Positions 51,806-60,801 of a stretch of DNA of 64,000 bases are shown piece after piece. Within the stretch, counting starts at the first letter, position 1. The number at the start of each line of letters is the position of its first letter. The stretch spans positions 1 to 64,000 of the forward strand of contig NZ_ATHO01000071.1 in NCBI RefSeq assembly GCF_000445065.1, given 5' to 3'. The stretch is from Sphingobium quisquiliarum P25 (lineage in GTDB: Bacteria; Pseudomonadota; Alphaproteobacteria; Sphingomonadales; Sphingomonadaceae). The position numbers were made by a program, and so were the translations under genes. The notes below the pieces were generated by a model. It was not told the DNA's origin. It saw only the letters and a list, made by a program, of their open reading frames with translations, and did not search any database.

Positions 51806-53314
51806 TTACCAGGGCGTGAGGAAAGTGGCGGTCAGTTCGGCCCTGCCATTGGCGGGCACCGGTACGACCCAGCGCCTGGAGTCGGCATCCTCCTGCACGC
51901 CCTTGATGCTCTCCTCCGGGACGCGCAGGTCGCGCCATCCCCACCAGCGGGCGAGTCCAGACTGGACCACGTCGACTTTCACCGGCGCCGGTTTCGCATT
52001 GGTGACGATGTAGCGCATCTGGGTACGGTAATATTTCTGCGGCCGCTCGACCATGCCTTCCACCTTGGTGCCGTCGCGGTAGGTGACGCGCCAGCGCTCC
52101 GACTGTGTCCATTCGTCGCTGGTAATGACGTCGCGCTTCTCCACCACAGGTTGCACCTTCACATCGAAGGCGTCGCCGGTGTGCAGCGCCAAGGTGGAGC
52201 CGCCCGGCGTGTGCGGGATAGCGCTTTCGCCAACAAACTGGGCTTGCCCGCGCGTATCGCGCATATAGACGCGCACCGTGCCCGCCGGCAGAGCAGCACC
52301 GATGCCAGCGGCCCTGGCATTGGAGAATTTGAGCACCGATGCGGCGCTTTCCGCCTCGCCCTTGCTCTCCATCCAGCCGTTGCGAAATTCATATCCGCGC
52401 TCCGCCGGGACGCCCGACGCGTCCAGGAAGCTCACCTGTTTGGTCTGGGCGTTGGCGATGGCAGTGCGACCGTCGATCGGATAGACGTGGAAGTCGCCCA
52501 ACTGCTCGCCGCCGTCGCTTTCGGTGCCTAGCTGGTTGCCGCGTGGCCCCGGCCGTCCTCTATTATAGCCATCATAGCGTTGCTGAACCTGCCCCACTTC
52601 CCCGGCCACGAGCAGCGTGCGGGCGTTCGCGAAGGTCGTTCCGGTCCTGTTGTTGAGGGTGATCCACCCCTGCATGTCCAGCTCGCCCGCTTTCTCGTCG
52701 AACAGCGCAACATAGTCGGATTTCCAGCTCATCCCCGGCGTCAGATAGCTGAGCGTCACGAGCCGCGCGCCGCCTTGCTGTGTATCCATCGTCACGCTGA
52801 GCGTCGGGCGCGCGCGCAGGTTCGGCGGAATGGACGAAAATATGACCCGCACCGGCAGGCCGTCGTCACGCAGCACCTCTATGCGGTCGCCGATCTTCAG
52901 CACGACGCCGCCATTAGCCGCCAGTACCGTCGCCTGCTCCCGCGTCTCCACGCCGGTCGCCGGATTGGTCCGCAGGAGGGTGATGGTCTGCCCCACCGCC
53001 TTTTCCATCAGTGACGCGGGGGACAGCAGGTCATAGTCGAAATTCTGCTCGACGATGCCGACGCCCTCGCCCGACAGCGTCACCGTTTCCGGCCGGATGC
53101 GCGCGGAAACATCGGGAAACTCCTGCCGCGAACGCCCGGACGGCAGGGCCATTCTACGCACGTCCTGCACCAGCGCGAGGTCATTATTATAGATGGTGAC
53201 GGACACGTCGCCCTGTGCGCTGGACGCCGAAGTCGCGTCAGCAGATGTCTGGGCGGAAAGCACTTGCGGGGCCAAGAGGGCGGTCGGCATCAACATGAGA
53301 TAATTCAGCCGCAT
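51806..53314 (-). CDS. DUF4139 family protein
   Basis: A 502-residue exported protein (MRLNYLMLMPTALLAPQVLS then AQ). N-terminal VSVTIYNNDLALVQDVRRM is the typical DUF4139/DUF4140 opening. LSYLTPGMSWKSDYVALFDE, LGDFHVYPIDGRTAIANAQ, KQVSFLD and the end RAELTATFLTPW follow. Unknown function; probably an envelope beta-protein. GAAGGGGGGCTCT stands before 53314, so a longer frame to 53407 is not needed. First of two tandem paralogues, 132 bp behind the receptor at 53447, so the three may be linked. Confidence 0.8.
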   Translation of the reverse strand: MRLNYLMLMPTALLAPQVLSAQTSADATSASSAQGDVSVTIYNNDLALVQDVRRMALPSGRSRQEFPDVSARIRPETVTLSGEGVGIVEQNFDYDLLSPASLMEKAVGQTITLLRTNPATGVETREQATVLAANGGVVLKIGDRIEVLRDDGLPVRVIFSSIPPNLRARPTLSVTMDTQQGGARLVTLSYLTPGMSWKSDYVALFDEKAGELDMQGWITLNNRTGTTFANARTLLVAGEVGQVQQRYDGYNRGRPGPRGNQLGTESDGGEQLGDFHVYPIDGRTAIANAQTKQVSFLDASGVPAERGYEFRNGWMESKGEAESAASVLKFSNARAAGIGAALPAGTVRVYMRDTRGQAQFVGESAIPHTPGGSTLALHTGDAFDVKVQPVVEKRDVITSDEWTQSERWRVTYRDGTKVEGMVERPQKYYRTQMRYIVTNAKPAPVKVDVVQSGLARWWGWRDLRVPEESIKGVQEDADSRRWVVPVPANGRAELTATFLTPW

Positions 53315-53446
53315 AGAGCCCCCCTTCTCAGTCTCCGCTGAACATGCCCCAAAAGGGTAAGCCATTCCAGAGGCATATAGCTGGGCTGGCGCAACAGGAT
53401 GCGCCAATAGCCCCTCCCGTTACCGGCATGTAGCTCGCCAGTGCGA

Positions 53447-55732
53447 TCACAGATGTACGCTTGCGCCGATGCCGACCGTTTGCGGTTCGCCGAGGATCGC
53501 CTGGTGGATCGCCTCATACTGATATTGCATATATTCCTCGTTGAAGATGTTTCGGGCGAAGGCGAACAGCGACCAACGACCGGTTTCATAGCCGATCCGG
53601 CCGTTGACTACGGTCCGGCCCCCGACCTTATATTGCCCCTGGTCCTGACCCACGCCGGTGAAGACGAAGGAGCGGTAATTGGCATTGAGATTGGCGGTGA
53701 AACCTGGCCCGAACCGGGCATTGATGCCACCCGCGAGCGTCCAGCGCGGCGCGTAAGGGAATTGGGTGCCGGTCAGGTCGACGCTGCTGGTCGCTCCCAC
53801 AGGCAGGTCGAAATTGTCGAACTTGGTGCGGACATGGCCGACGGAGGCATAAAGGTCGATGCCGCGCGCGACATTGGCATTGGCCTCCACCTCGAAGCCG
53901 TACAGATGCGATCCGGCCGCGTTCACCGTGTTGTAATCATAGGCGTTGCGGCCGAAATAGGCCGTCACCTGCTGATCCTTCCACTTCATGTAAAAGACGT
54001 GGGCATTGAGCATCAAATGCCCGTCGAGCCATTTCCACCGCAACGACCCTTCATAGTTCCAGCTATATTCGGGATCGTAGGGCACCAGTTCGGCGCGCGC
54101 CGGGTTCTGACTGGAGCCGCCTGAGCGATAGGCCCGCTGCACCGTGAAGGCTGTCGTGATGTCCGGCGTCCAGTCCATGCTGATCCCCGCCTTGGGCAGG
54201 AAGGCGTTGAAGGTCCGGCTGGTGCCAGCCAGCGGCGACGATGCATCCGACACCAAACCCAGCACGCCTTGGTTTATCAGCGCGATGACCGGCGCATAGG
54301 CCGCTCCCAGGAAATTGGCATTGGGCAGCGTGCCGTTGAAGTTCGTGACCGTCTCCGCCACGTAGCGATTGCGCTCATGATCGAAACGGAAGCCACCGAT
54401 CAGGGTCAGCCGCTCGGTTAGTTTGAAGCGGCCGTCTCCGAACAGCGCCATGGTTTCCACCTTCTCTGGCTGCTGAGCGAAGTAGGTAACTGGGATCACC
54501 GGCAATTGCGCGGCGTAGGCGGTGCTGAGGAAGCTGGCCTGCGCCGCTGTTGCACCATTGGCGCGCAGCAGTGCGGCAATGGTGGAGGTTGGAGTGGCAA
54601 TATTGACGCGGCTGTTTTGCTGGAGGCTGCCGGTGCGGCGATAATACCAGGCGCCCAACAGACCGCTCAGCCGGTCGCTGTCATAATTAAGGCGCAGTTC
54701 CTGGGTCAGCGTCTTGTAGTCATAGCGATTGTCGATAGCCTGGCTATCTTGCGCCGTTCCATCAGTATCGATCCGCGAATGGACCTTAGACCGGTTCCAG
54801 GATGTGACACTGGACAGTTTCAGCCGGTCCGCAAGCGGATAGCTGATGTTCAGCACGGCAATGTCGCTGTCGATCTTGCCCCGGCTTGGCTGGTCTCCGG
54901 TCGAGATGCGGCGGCTGAAATAATTGGGGACGTCGGTGCGGGCATATTCATAGAGATAGCCGCCGTCGCGCCGCACCCTGTTATAGCTGGCGACGGCCTC
55001 CAGCCCCGGAATCGCCTGCGGCATCCATTTGATCTTGCCGCGCAGGTTCAGGGATTTGAGCGCATCATCATATCCGCCGCGAGTGACATTGCGGATGAGG
55101 CCCCGGTCGTTGCGACGCTCCGCCGACAAGCGGATGCCCAATTCATCCTGGATGATGGGCCCGCCCGCCGCAGCCGAAAAGGTGCGGCCGTCATATTCGG
55201 TCCACAGCAGGCGCGCGTCGCCGCCCCAACGAGTCAGTGAAGGTTCCTTGCTGGTGATGACGATGCCGCCGGCCAGCGCGTTGAGTCCCTGGATCGTCGA
55301 TTGCGGTCCACGCAACACTTCGACCTGCTGCACATCCCACATATCGGTCGGGCCGCCATAGAGCGCCCATTTGGGGATCGGCGCCCCGTCGACATAGACG
55401 CTCGCCGCGTCCGCCTGACCACCCGCGCCGACCCCGCTATTGCTGATGCCGCGAATGGTGAAGCCAGAGGAGCCGTATGTTTCCGACAGGTTGGCGGTGC
55501 GATTATAAACATCCTGAATGGTAATCAGCGTTTCGCGCTCGATCTTCTCGGGCGTGACGACCGCAATGCTGGTCGGCGTCTGCTGCAAGGTGCGGGCGCT
55601 CTTCTCGCCAGTGACGATGATGTCGGCGCGTACGCCTTCCGCACCATCATCCCCGGACGCCTGCTGCGCCAAGGCTGGCATGCTCAATGCGGCAATGGCC
55701 GCCCCCGAAAGCAACAGCGACAGTTGACCCAT
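53447..55732 (-). CDS. TonB-dependent receptor
   Basis: A 761-residue receptor with signal peptide (MGQLSLLLSGAAIAALSMPALAQ), ADIIVTGEKSARTLQQTPTS box region, plug with QVEVLRGPQSTIQGLNALAG and GIVITSKEPS, and a barrel ending VGIGASVHL (Leu in place of Phe). GGGGGATC precedes the start at 55732; the long open extension to 55969 overlaps the HxlR gene end and has no support. The plug motif (STIQGLNALAGG) differs from the GRNTxGGA of the other receptors, as in receptors of the FhuA/iron-like or uncharacterised subfamilies. Confidence 0.9.
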   Translation of the reverse strand: MGQLSLLLSGAAIAALSMPALAQQASGDDGAEGVRADIIVTGEKSARTLQQTPTSIAVVTPEKIERETLITIQDVYNRTANLSETYGSSGFTIRGISNSGVGAGGQADAASVYVDGAPIPKWALYGGPTDMWDVQQVEVLRGPQSTIQGLNALAGGIVITSKEPSLTRWGGDARLLWTEYDGRTFSAAAGGPIIQDELGIRLSAERRNDRGLIRNVTRGGYDDALKSLNLRGKIKWMPQAIPGLEAVASYNRVRRDGGYLYEYARTDVPNYFSRRISTGDQPSRGKIDSDIAVLNISYPLADRLKLSSVTSWNRSKVHSRIDTDGTAQDSQAIDNRYDYKTLTQELRLNYDSDRLSGLLGAWYYRRTGSLQQNSRVNIATPTSTIAALLRANGATAAQASFLSTAYAAQLPVIPVTYFAQQPEKVETMALFGDGRFKLTERLTLIGGFRFDHERNRYVAETVTNFNGTLPNANFLGAAYAPVIALINQGVLGLVSDASSPLAGTSRTFNAFLPKAGISMDWTPDITTAFTVQRAYRSGGSSQNPARAELVPYDPEYSWNYEGSLRWKWLDGHLMLNAHVFYMKWKDQQVTAYFGRNAYDYNTVNAAGSHLYGFEVEANANVARGIDLYASVGHVRTKFDNFDLPVGATSSVDLTGTQFPYAPRWTLAGGINARFGPGFTANLNANYRSFVFTGVGQDQGQYKVGGRTVVNGRIGYETGRWSLFAFARNIFNEEYMQYQYEAIHQAILGEPQTVGIGASVHL

Positions 55733-55965
55733 ATATGATCCCCCGGAATGTACCTGCCGCGCTCCATATTCATTAATGCTAACGCGAGTCAATGTCATTA
55801 CCGAGAAAGGCTGAAATCCGTGCATTTGCGATAGGGGCCGGGGACAAACCCGCGCGTCTTCAACAATGGTGACACCCTCAAGAGGTGCAAGTAAGGCCGG
55901 GCGCCGCCAGCAAGTGGCCCATCGATCCCCATTGAACATCAAGGCGGCCGATCCGGCCAGCCCCT

Positions 55966-56385
55966 TCACCTCTGCGTCCGCTGGTCCCGATGCCGCGCGA
56001 TCTGCGGGAAGTTGACCTCGATCCAGTCGGCAAGGCCGCGCACCTTTTCGGCCGCCTCCTGCCCCAGCGGGCTGAGCGTGTATTCCACATGAGGCGGCAC
56101 CACATTATAGGCCCTGCGGATCACCAGCCCGTCGCCTTCAAGCCATTGCAGCGTCTGCGCCAGCATACGCTCGCTGACGCCACCGATCTTCCGCCTCAGA
56201 TCGCTGAAGCGATGCGTTCCCGATTGAAGGGCGATGAGTATGAGCACGCCCCAGCGGCTCGTCACATGCTTCAACACATCGCGCGATGGGCAGGCCTGCG
56301 CCATCAAGTCGCCCCGCTGCAACTTGCCGGATAGCGTGGCGAGGGACGTCTGCGGCGTGGCAATCCCATCTGCTCTGGTCTTCAT
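55966..56385 (-). CDS. HxlR-family regulator
   Basis: A 139-residue winged-helix protein with the HxlR hallmark CPSRDVLKHVTSRW (Cys32) and GGVSERMLAQTLQWLEGDGL. In relatives (YodB, HypR, QorR) the equivalent cysteine senses quinones or aldehydes. It is divergent from qorB, the classical HxlR target, so repression of the quinone oxidoreductase, relieved by electrophiles, is the likely role. Two direct copies of (T/G)(A/T)ACTTA(C/T) (56388-56396 and 56406-56414, 18 bp apart) lie between the genes and may be the operator. Confidence 0.9.
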   Translation of the reverse strand: MKTRADGIATPQTSLATLSGKLQRGDLMAQACPSRDVLKHVTSRWGVLILIALQSGTHRFSDLRRKIGGVSERMLAQTLQWLEGDGLVIRRAYNVVPPHVEYTLSPLGQEAAEKVRGLADWIEVNFPQIARHRDQRTQR

Positions 56386-56472
56386 GCTAACTTACCTTCA
56401 TGTGCGTACTTATGAAAAGTCATTATGGGATCTATATCACATCGGCAGTGCAGTCAGACAAGGAGTTGCCTC

Positions 56473-57321
56473 ATGACCATCGCCGTGACAGGAGCCACCG
56501 GCCATCTTGGCCGCCTCGTGATACAGAAGCTGAAGGAAAAGGTGCCCGCCTCCGCCATCGTGGCTCTCGCCCGTTCTACTGCGAAGGCGGCTGACCTTGG
56601 CGTGACCGCACGCGCCGCCGATTATGCGAAGCCGGAAACGCTGGAAGCCGCGCTGGCGGGCGTCGATACGCTCGTGCTGATTTCCTCCAGCGAGATCGGG
56701 CAGCGAGCGGTCCAGCATCAGAACGTCATCGATGCGGCCAGCAAGGCAGGCGTCAAGAAGATCCTGTACACCAGCGTCCTCCACGCCGACACCTCGCCGC
56801 TCAGCCTTGCGGAGGAGCATCGTCAGACCGAAGCTGCCATCAAGTCTTCGGGTATCGCTTTCACAATCCTTCGCAACGGATGGTATACGGAGAATTACAG
56901 CAGCGCCATCAATGGCGCCCTTGCCAGCGGCGCTTTCATCGGCAGTGCGGGCGAAGGCAGGATTTCCAGCGCAACGCGTGAGGATTATGCGGAAGCCGCC
57001 GTGGCTGCCGCCACCAGTGACGGTCATGACGGCAAGACCTATGAGCTGGCGGGCGACACGGCCTGGACGATGACCGACCTTGCCGCCGAAGTGTCGAAGC
57101 AGACCGGCAGGGACATGCCCTACAAGAACCTGCCGGAAGCGGATTATGCCGCCGCCCTGACCGGAACCGGCATGCCGGAAGGCTTGGCCTCTTTCCTGGC
57201 AGGTGTCGATGCGGCGATCGTGCAAGGCGCGCTTTTCGACGACAGTAGGCAGCTTTCGACGCTGATCGGCCGCCCGTCCACACCGCTTGCGACTGCCGTC
57301 GCTGCTATCCTGAAGGCGTGA
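56473..57321 (+). CDS. qorB: NAD(P)H:quinone oxidoreductase, QorB-like SDR
   Basis: A 282-residue NmrA/QorB-type atypical SDR: MTIAVTGATGHLGRLVIQKL with NADPH site GATGHLG, LISSSEIG, KKILYTSVLHADTSP and TILRNGWYTENYSSAI, all matching QorB. The enzyme reduces quinones with NADPH and is a defence against electrophiles. AAGGAG precedes the start at 56473. Divergent from the HxlR gene. A catabolic quinone or aldehyde from the surrounding oxidative pathways could be the inducer. Confidence 0.9.
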   Translation: MTIAVTGATGHLGRLVIQKLKEKVPASAIVALARSTAKAADLGVTARAADYAKPETLEAALAGVDTLVLISSSEIGQRAVQHQNVIDAASKAGVKKILYTSVLHADTSPLSLAEEHRQTEAAIKSSGIAFTILRNGWYTENYSSAINGALASGAFIGSAGEGRISSATREDYAEAAVAAATSDGHDGKTYELAGDTAWTMTDLAAEVSKQTGRDMPYKNLPEADYAAALTGTGMPEGLASFLAGVDAAIVQGALFDDSRQLSTLIGRPSTPLATAVAAILKA

Positions 57322-57485
57322 CGATGCCCGGCCCGCTCCGTTTCGCCGGGGCGGGTCATTCCCCCTTTTATTGCCGCGCTCCAACATGCTTGAGACCGGC
57401 AGTTGCCTAATCCCTGCCGTTTCCATGTTGAAGCCCGCCTAGGGCGCTGACCGAAACGATTTTGCCTCTCTGCCGTTGTGCCAGC

Positions 57486-58109
57486 ATGAACAAGATCCTG
57501 CTTCGCGCGGTTCCCCTATGCGGGCTGCTCTTGATTGTTCCCGGTTGTTCGTCCGGTCACCAGCCGGCCACAAATGAGGCATCGGCGAACAGTACAGGGG
57601 ATAGCGCCCCCTCGGACGTCAACGCTGCCGCCATCTCGCCTGTCGATGGCGCGGCCAACACGTCCGCACCCACCAGTCCGAACGTATTGAGTCTCGAAGG
57701 CTTGGGCGGTCTCAAGATCGGTGAACCTGTTCCCGAAGGCAGCGGCTGGGCCGAACGCGGCGCTCAGGTCAGCGAAGCCTGCCGCACGATAAGTTCGCCC
57801 GGCTATCCTGGCGCCTATGCGATCGTCACAGGCGGCAAGGTGCAGCGCATCACGATCGGTCAACGGTCCACGGCCGAGCTCGCCGAAGGGATCGGAGTGG
57901 GGGCAAGCGAGGCGGAGGTCAGAAAGTGGTTCGCCGGTTTTCGCGAAGACCCGCACGAATATGAAGACGCGCCCGCAAAATATCTAACCGCTCCCAACGC
58001 AGGAAGCGGGTCATCCGCCCTGCGTTTCGAGATCGGGAAGGACGGCAGGGTGAAGATGATCCATGTGGGACTGATGCCGGTGCTCGCTTATGTCGAGGGC
58101 TGCGCCTGA
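57486..58109 (+). CDS. Hypothetical lipoprotein
   Basis: A 207-residue lipoprotein (MNKILLRAVPLCGLLLIVPG then Cys). A low-complexity Ser/Asn/Ala linker leads to a compact domain with GLGGLKIGEPVPEGSGW, CRTISSPGYPGAYAIVTGGK, GIGVGASEAEVRKWF and a C-terminal Cys-containing VEGCA. The internal Cys and the last Cys could pair. It resembles small envelope proteins of sphingomonads and xanthomonads with no known function. It stands alone between qorB and the SDR. Confidence 0.7.
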   Translation: MNKILLRAVPLCGLLLIVPGCSSGHQPATNEASANSTGDSAPSDVNAAAISPVDGAANTSAPTSPNVLSLEGLGGLKIGEPVPEGSGWAERGAQVSEACRTISSPGYPGAYAIVTGGKVQRITIGQRSTAELAEGIGVGASEAEVRKWFAGFREDPHEYEDAPAKYLTAPNAGSGSSALRFEIGKDGRVKMIHVGLMPVLAYVEGCA

Positions 58110-58212
58110 CCCGGCCTGGCTGCGCCGCACCTAGGACAGCGTGCCGAAGGATGGGGAAAAGGCTTATGCTCTCCCGCTCCTGCGGACCAGCATCGCCCCT
58201 CACCCTCCCGCC

Positions 58213-58968
58213 CTAGACGGCGGTTGCCCCGCCGTCGATGACGAGCGGATGGCCCGTCACGAAGCTCGCCGCGTCCGAACAGAGCCAGACCACAGCCTGC
58301 GCGATCTCCTCCGGCTGGCCCATGCGGCCCATGGGCGTCATGGAATCGATCAGCGCGCGCATGCCGTCGTCGGCGATCAGCGGCGCGGTCATCGGTGTTT
58401 CGATCACGCCCGGACAGACAGCGTTGACGCGGATTCCCGATGTCGCCCATTTAAGCGCGCCCTGCCGGGTGAGGCCGATAACGCCATGCTTGGTGGCGAC
58501 ATAGGCAGGCTGGTTGGGATTGCCCACGAGGCCGTTGATGGACGAGGTGTTGACGATCGCGCCGCCGCCCTGCTCCACCATCACGCGGGCTTCCTCGCGC
58601 ATGCACATCATGACGCCGGTCAGGTTGATGCCCAGCGCGCGCTGCCACACGACATCGTCATATTCGTCCGCCGTGACGATGTTGATCCCGGCATTGTTGA
58701 AGGCGCAGTCGAGACGGCCGAACAGTTCGACGGCAGCGGCGACCATTTCCTTGACCTGTCCCGCGTCGCTGACGTCGCAGCGCTGAAACGCCGCCTTGCC
58801 GCCCTGCCGTTCGATCAGGTCCACGGTTTCGCTGCCCCCCGCTTCATTGACGTCGCTGACCAGAACGGACGCGCCCGACCGCGCGAAGGCCAGCGCCGCG
58901 GCACGGCCAATGCCCCCCGCAGCGCCCGTTACCAGCGCCACCTTTCCCTGAAGGCCGTAGTCGATCAT
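58213..58968 (-). CDS. SDR-family oxidoreductase
   Basis: A 251-residue classical SDR. The cofactor site is TGAAGGIG (residues 14-21), NNAG at 91-94, Ser143, Tyr156 and Lys160. SDV after the second strand is consistent with NAD. AAGGAGAAGGTA directly precedes the start. It sits upstream of the flavin monooxygenase gene on the same strand order (monooxygenase first, SDR second). A ketone made by this SDR would suit the monooxygenase, an inference. Confidence 0.9.
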   Translation of the reverse strand: MIDYGLQGKVALVTGAAGGIGRAAALAFARSGASVLVSDVNEAGGSETVDLIERQGGKAAFQRCDVSDAGQVKEMVAAAVELFGRLDCAFNNAGINIVTADEYDDVVWQRALGINLTGVMMCMREEARVMVEQGGGAIVNTSSINGLVGNPNQPAYVATKHGVIGLTRQGALKWATSGIRVNAVCPGVIETPMTAPLIADDGMRALIDSMTPMGRMGQPEEIAQAVVWLCSDAASFVTGHPLVIDGGATAV

Positions 58969-59041
58969 TACCTTCTCCTTTTTTCATGCGCAAACGCCGC
59001 ATCCAAAGGATGCGGCGGCGCTGCTTTCACAGTGTCGAAGC

Positions 59042-60544
59042 CTATTCCGCTGCGCAAGCGGTCTTCTGTCCGCCATCCATGACATAGTCCGCCATCACTG
59101 GCGAGGCCATGGCTTCGGCAAAAGCCTCATAGCTCCAAGGCCAGCTGGACGGCACGCCGGTGGCGTCCAGATACCAGCTGTTGCAACCCGACCCGAAGAT
59201 GGTCGATTTGGCCGCGGCGATGCGCCTTTCCTCATAACCGGCATGGGCCTGCGCGCTTGGCTCGATGCTTTCCGCCTCGCCGCGACGCAGCGGCTCCAGC
59301 AGCTGATCGATATAGGCCCATTGCCGCTCGGCAATGTCGATCAGCGAGAAGTTGCCGACCGGGCCGGTCGGGCCGTTTAGCATGAAGAAATTGGGAAAGC
59401 CGGGGATCGCCACCGCATAATAAGCGGTCGGGCGCACCGACCAGACATCGTCGAGCGACAGCCCGTCACGGCCCAGCACGGTCGTGGGGCGGATGAAGCG
59501 GTCGGCATGGAACCCGGTCGCCAGCACCAGAGTGTCGAGCGCATGGAGGCGGCCATCCGCCATCCGCACGCCTTCCGGCTCCACACGGGCGATGGCTTCG
59601 CGTTCCACCTCCACATTGGGCTGCTGCACGGCATCATAATAGGACCAGCTGTAGATGAGCCGCTTGCATGCCGCGCGGTAATTGGGGCGCAGCTTTTCGC
59701 GCAGCGCGGGGTCGCGCACGCTGTTTTCCAGATTGTCGAGGCACAGTTGCTCGATCGCGGCGATTTCCGGCCCTTGCGTATCGGTGATCGCCTGGGTGAA
59801 GCGATAGATGTTCGCCCAATATTCCTTGTCGTTGCGGATGGCGTCGATCAGCGCGGGATCGCGGCGGAATGCCTCCCGCTCCTCCTCGCTATACTGGAAA
59901 TAGGGAACCGGCATGATCCATTGCGGCGAACGCTGGAAATGAACGAGCTGGGCCGCGCGCGGCTGAAGCGCGGTGACGATCTGCACCCCGGTCGATCCAT
60001 TGCCGATAATGCCGACGCGCGCGCCATCCACCGGCGCATCGTCGCGCCAGCGGGCGCTGTGAAGGGCTGTCCCGGCGAAACTGTCCAGCCCTTCAATGTC
60101 CGGCATGCGCGGATGGTGCAGCACGCCTGAGGCAGCGATGACCGCATCGGCGACGGCTGTTTCGCCAGTGGAAAGCTCAAGCCGCCAGACCTGCTCGTCC
60201 TCATCCCAGACGCAGGACACGACCTCCGCATTGAAGCGGATGTGCGGCATTACCCCATATTTCTCCGCCGTGCGTTCGAAATAGGTCTGGATCTCCGCAC
60301 CTTCGGCATAATAGGCCCGCCATTCGGCATAGGGTTCGAAACTGTACGTATAGGCATGGGCCGGCACGTCGCAGGTCAGTCCGGGATAGCGATTTTCCCG
60401 CCAGGTCCCGCCCAGCCGCCCGGCCTTTTCATAGACGGTGAACTGCTCGCCCTTCTGGTGCAGGCGGATGGCCGCCAATATACCGGCCATGCCCGCGCCG
60501 ATGACGGCGTAACGCAAGAGGCGGCGCTGCTGATCGATGGACAA
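59042..60544 (-). CDS. Baeyer-Villiger-type flavin monooxygenase
   Basis: A 500-residue flavoprotein with an FAD site GAGMAG (16-21), a GRLGGTWRENRYPGLTCDVP segment, a second dinucleotide site IIGNGSTG for NADPH, and FAGTALHSARW, close to the BVMO fingerprint FxGxxxHxxxW, although the expected Pro/Asp directly after Trp is Arg. ATGFHADRF, a second family signature, is present. It would convert a ketone to an ester or lactone with O2 and NADPH. The best start is TTG 60544 following AGGAGAG; ATG 60580 lacks a ribosome site. It precedes the SDR at 58213 on this strand. Confidence 0.82.
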   Translation of the reverse strand: MSIDQQRRLLRYAVIGAGMAGILAAIRLHQKGEQFTVYEKAGRLGGTWRENRYPGLTCDVPAHAYTYSFEPYAEWRAYYAEGAEIQTYFERTAEKYGVMPHIRFNAEVVSCVWDEDEQVWRLELSTGETAVADAVIAASGVLHHPRMPDIEGLDSFAGTALHSARWRDDAPVDGARVGIIGNGSTGVQIVTALQPRAAQLVHFQRSPQWIMPVPYFQYSEEEREAFRRDPALIDAIRNDKEYWANIYRFTQAITDTQGPEIAAIEQLCLDNLENSVRDPALREKLRPNYRAACKRLIYSWSYYDAVQQPNVEVEREAIARVEPEGVRMADGRLHALDTLVLATGFHADRFIRPTTVLGRDGLSLDDVWSVRPTAYYAVAIPGFPNFFMLNGPTGPVGNFSLIDIAERQWAYIDQLLEPLRRGEAESIEPSAQAHAGYEERRIAAAKSTIFGSGCNSWYLDATGVPSSWPWSYEAFAEAMASPVMADYVMDGGQKTACAAE

Positions 60545-60709
60545 TGCACTCTCCTGATTCGTGGTCCTGCCAACGATCATGCCGGCTCGCGGATGCCCGC
60601 GCATCCTGCAAACGGATTAGGAAGGCGCCCGGATCACTCCGGGGCGATGGCGCCTCGCTTCGCTCGCTGGCGGCCAGATGGCGGCTGATGGCATCCGCGC
60701 GCGGTGCGC

Positions 60710-60793
60710 TTCCTTCTTTCGGATGAAGCAAGCTATATCACCGCGTCGGAGATGGTGGTCGATGGCGGCAACATCTCGTCGCAACGTGGGTGA
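60710..60793 (+). pseudogene. C-terminal fragment of an SDR gene
   Basis: In one plus-strand frame the codons read FLLSDEASYITASEMVVDGG, then NISSQRG and a stop. That is the common C-terminus of a short-chain dehydrogenase (LASDEASYITG...VVDGG). Nothing resembling the rest of an SDR was found upstream. It sits 9 bp before the phosphatase gene. Confidence 0.7.
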
Positions 60794-60801
60794 GGAATTA
60801 A

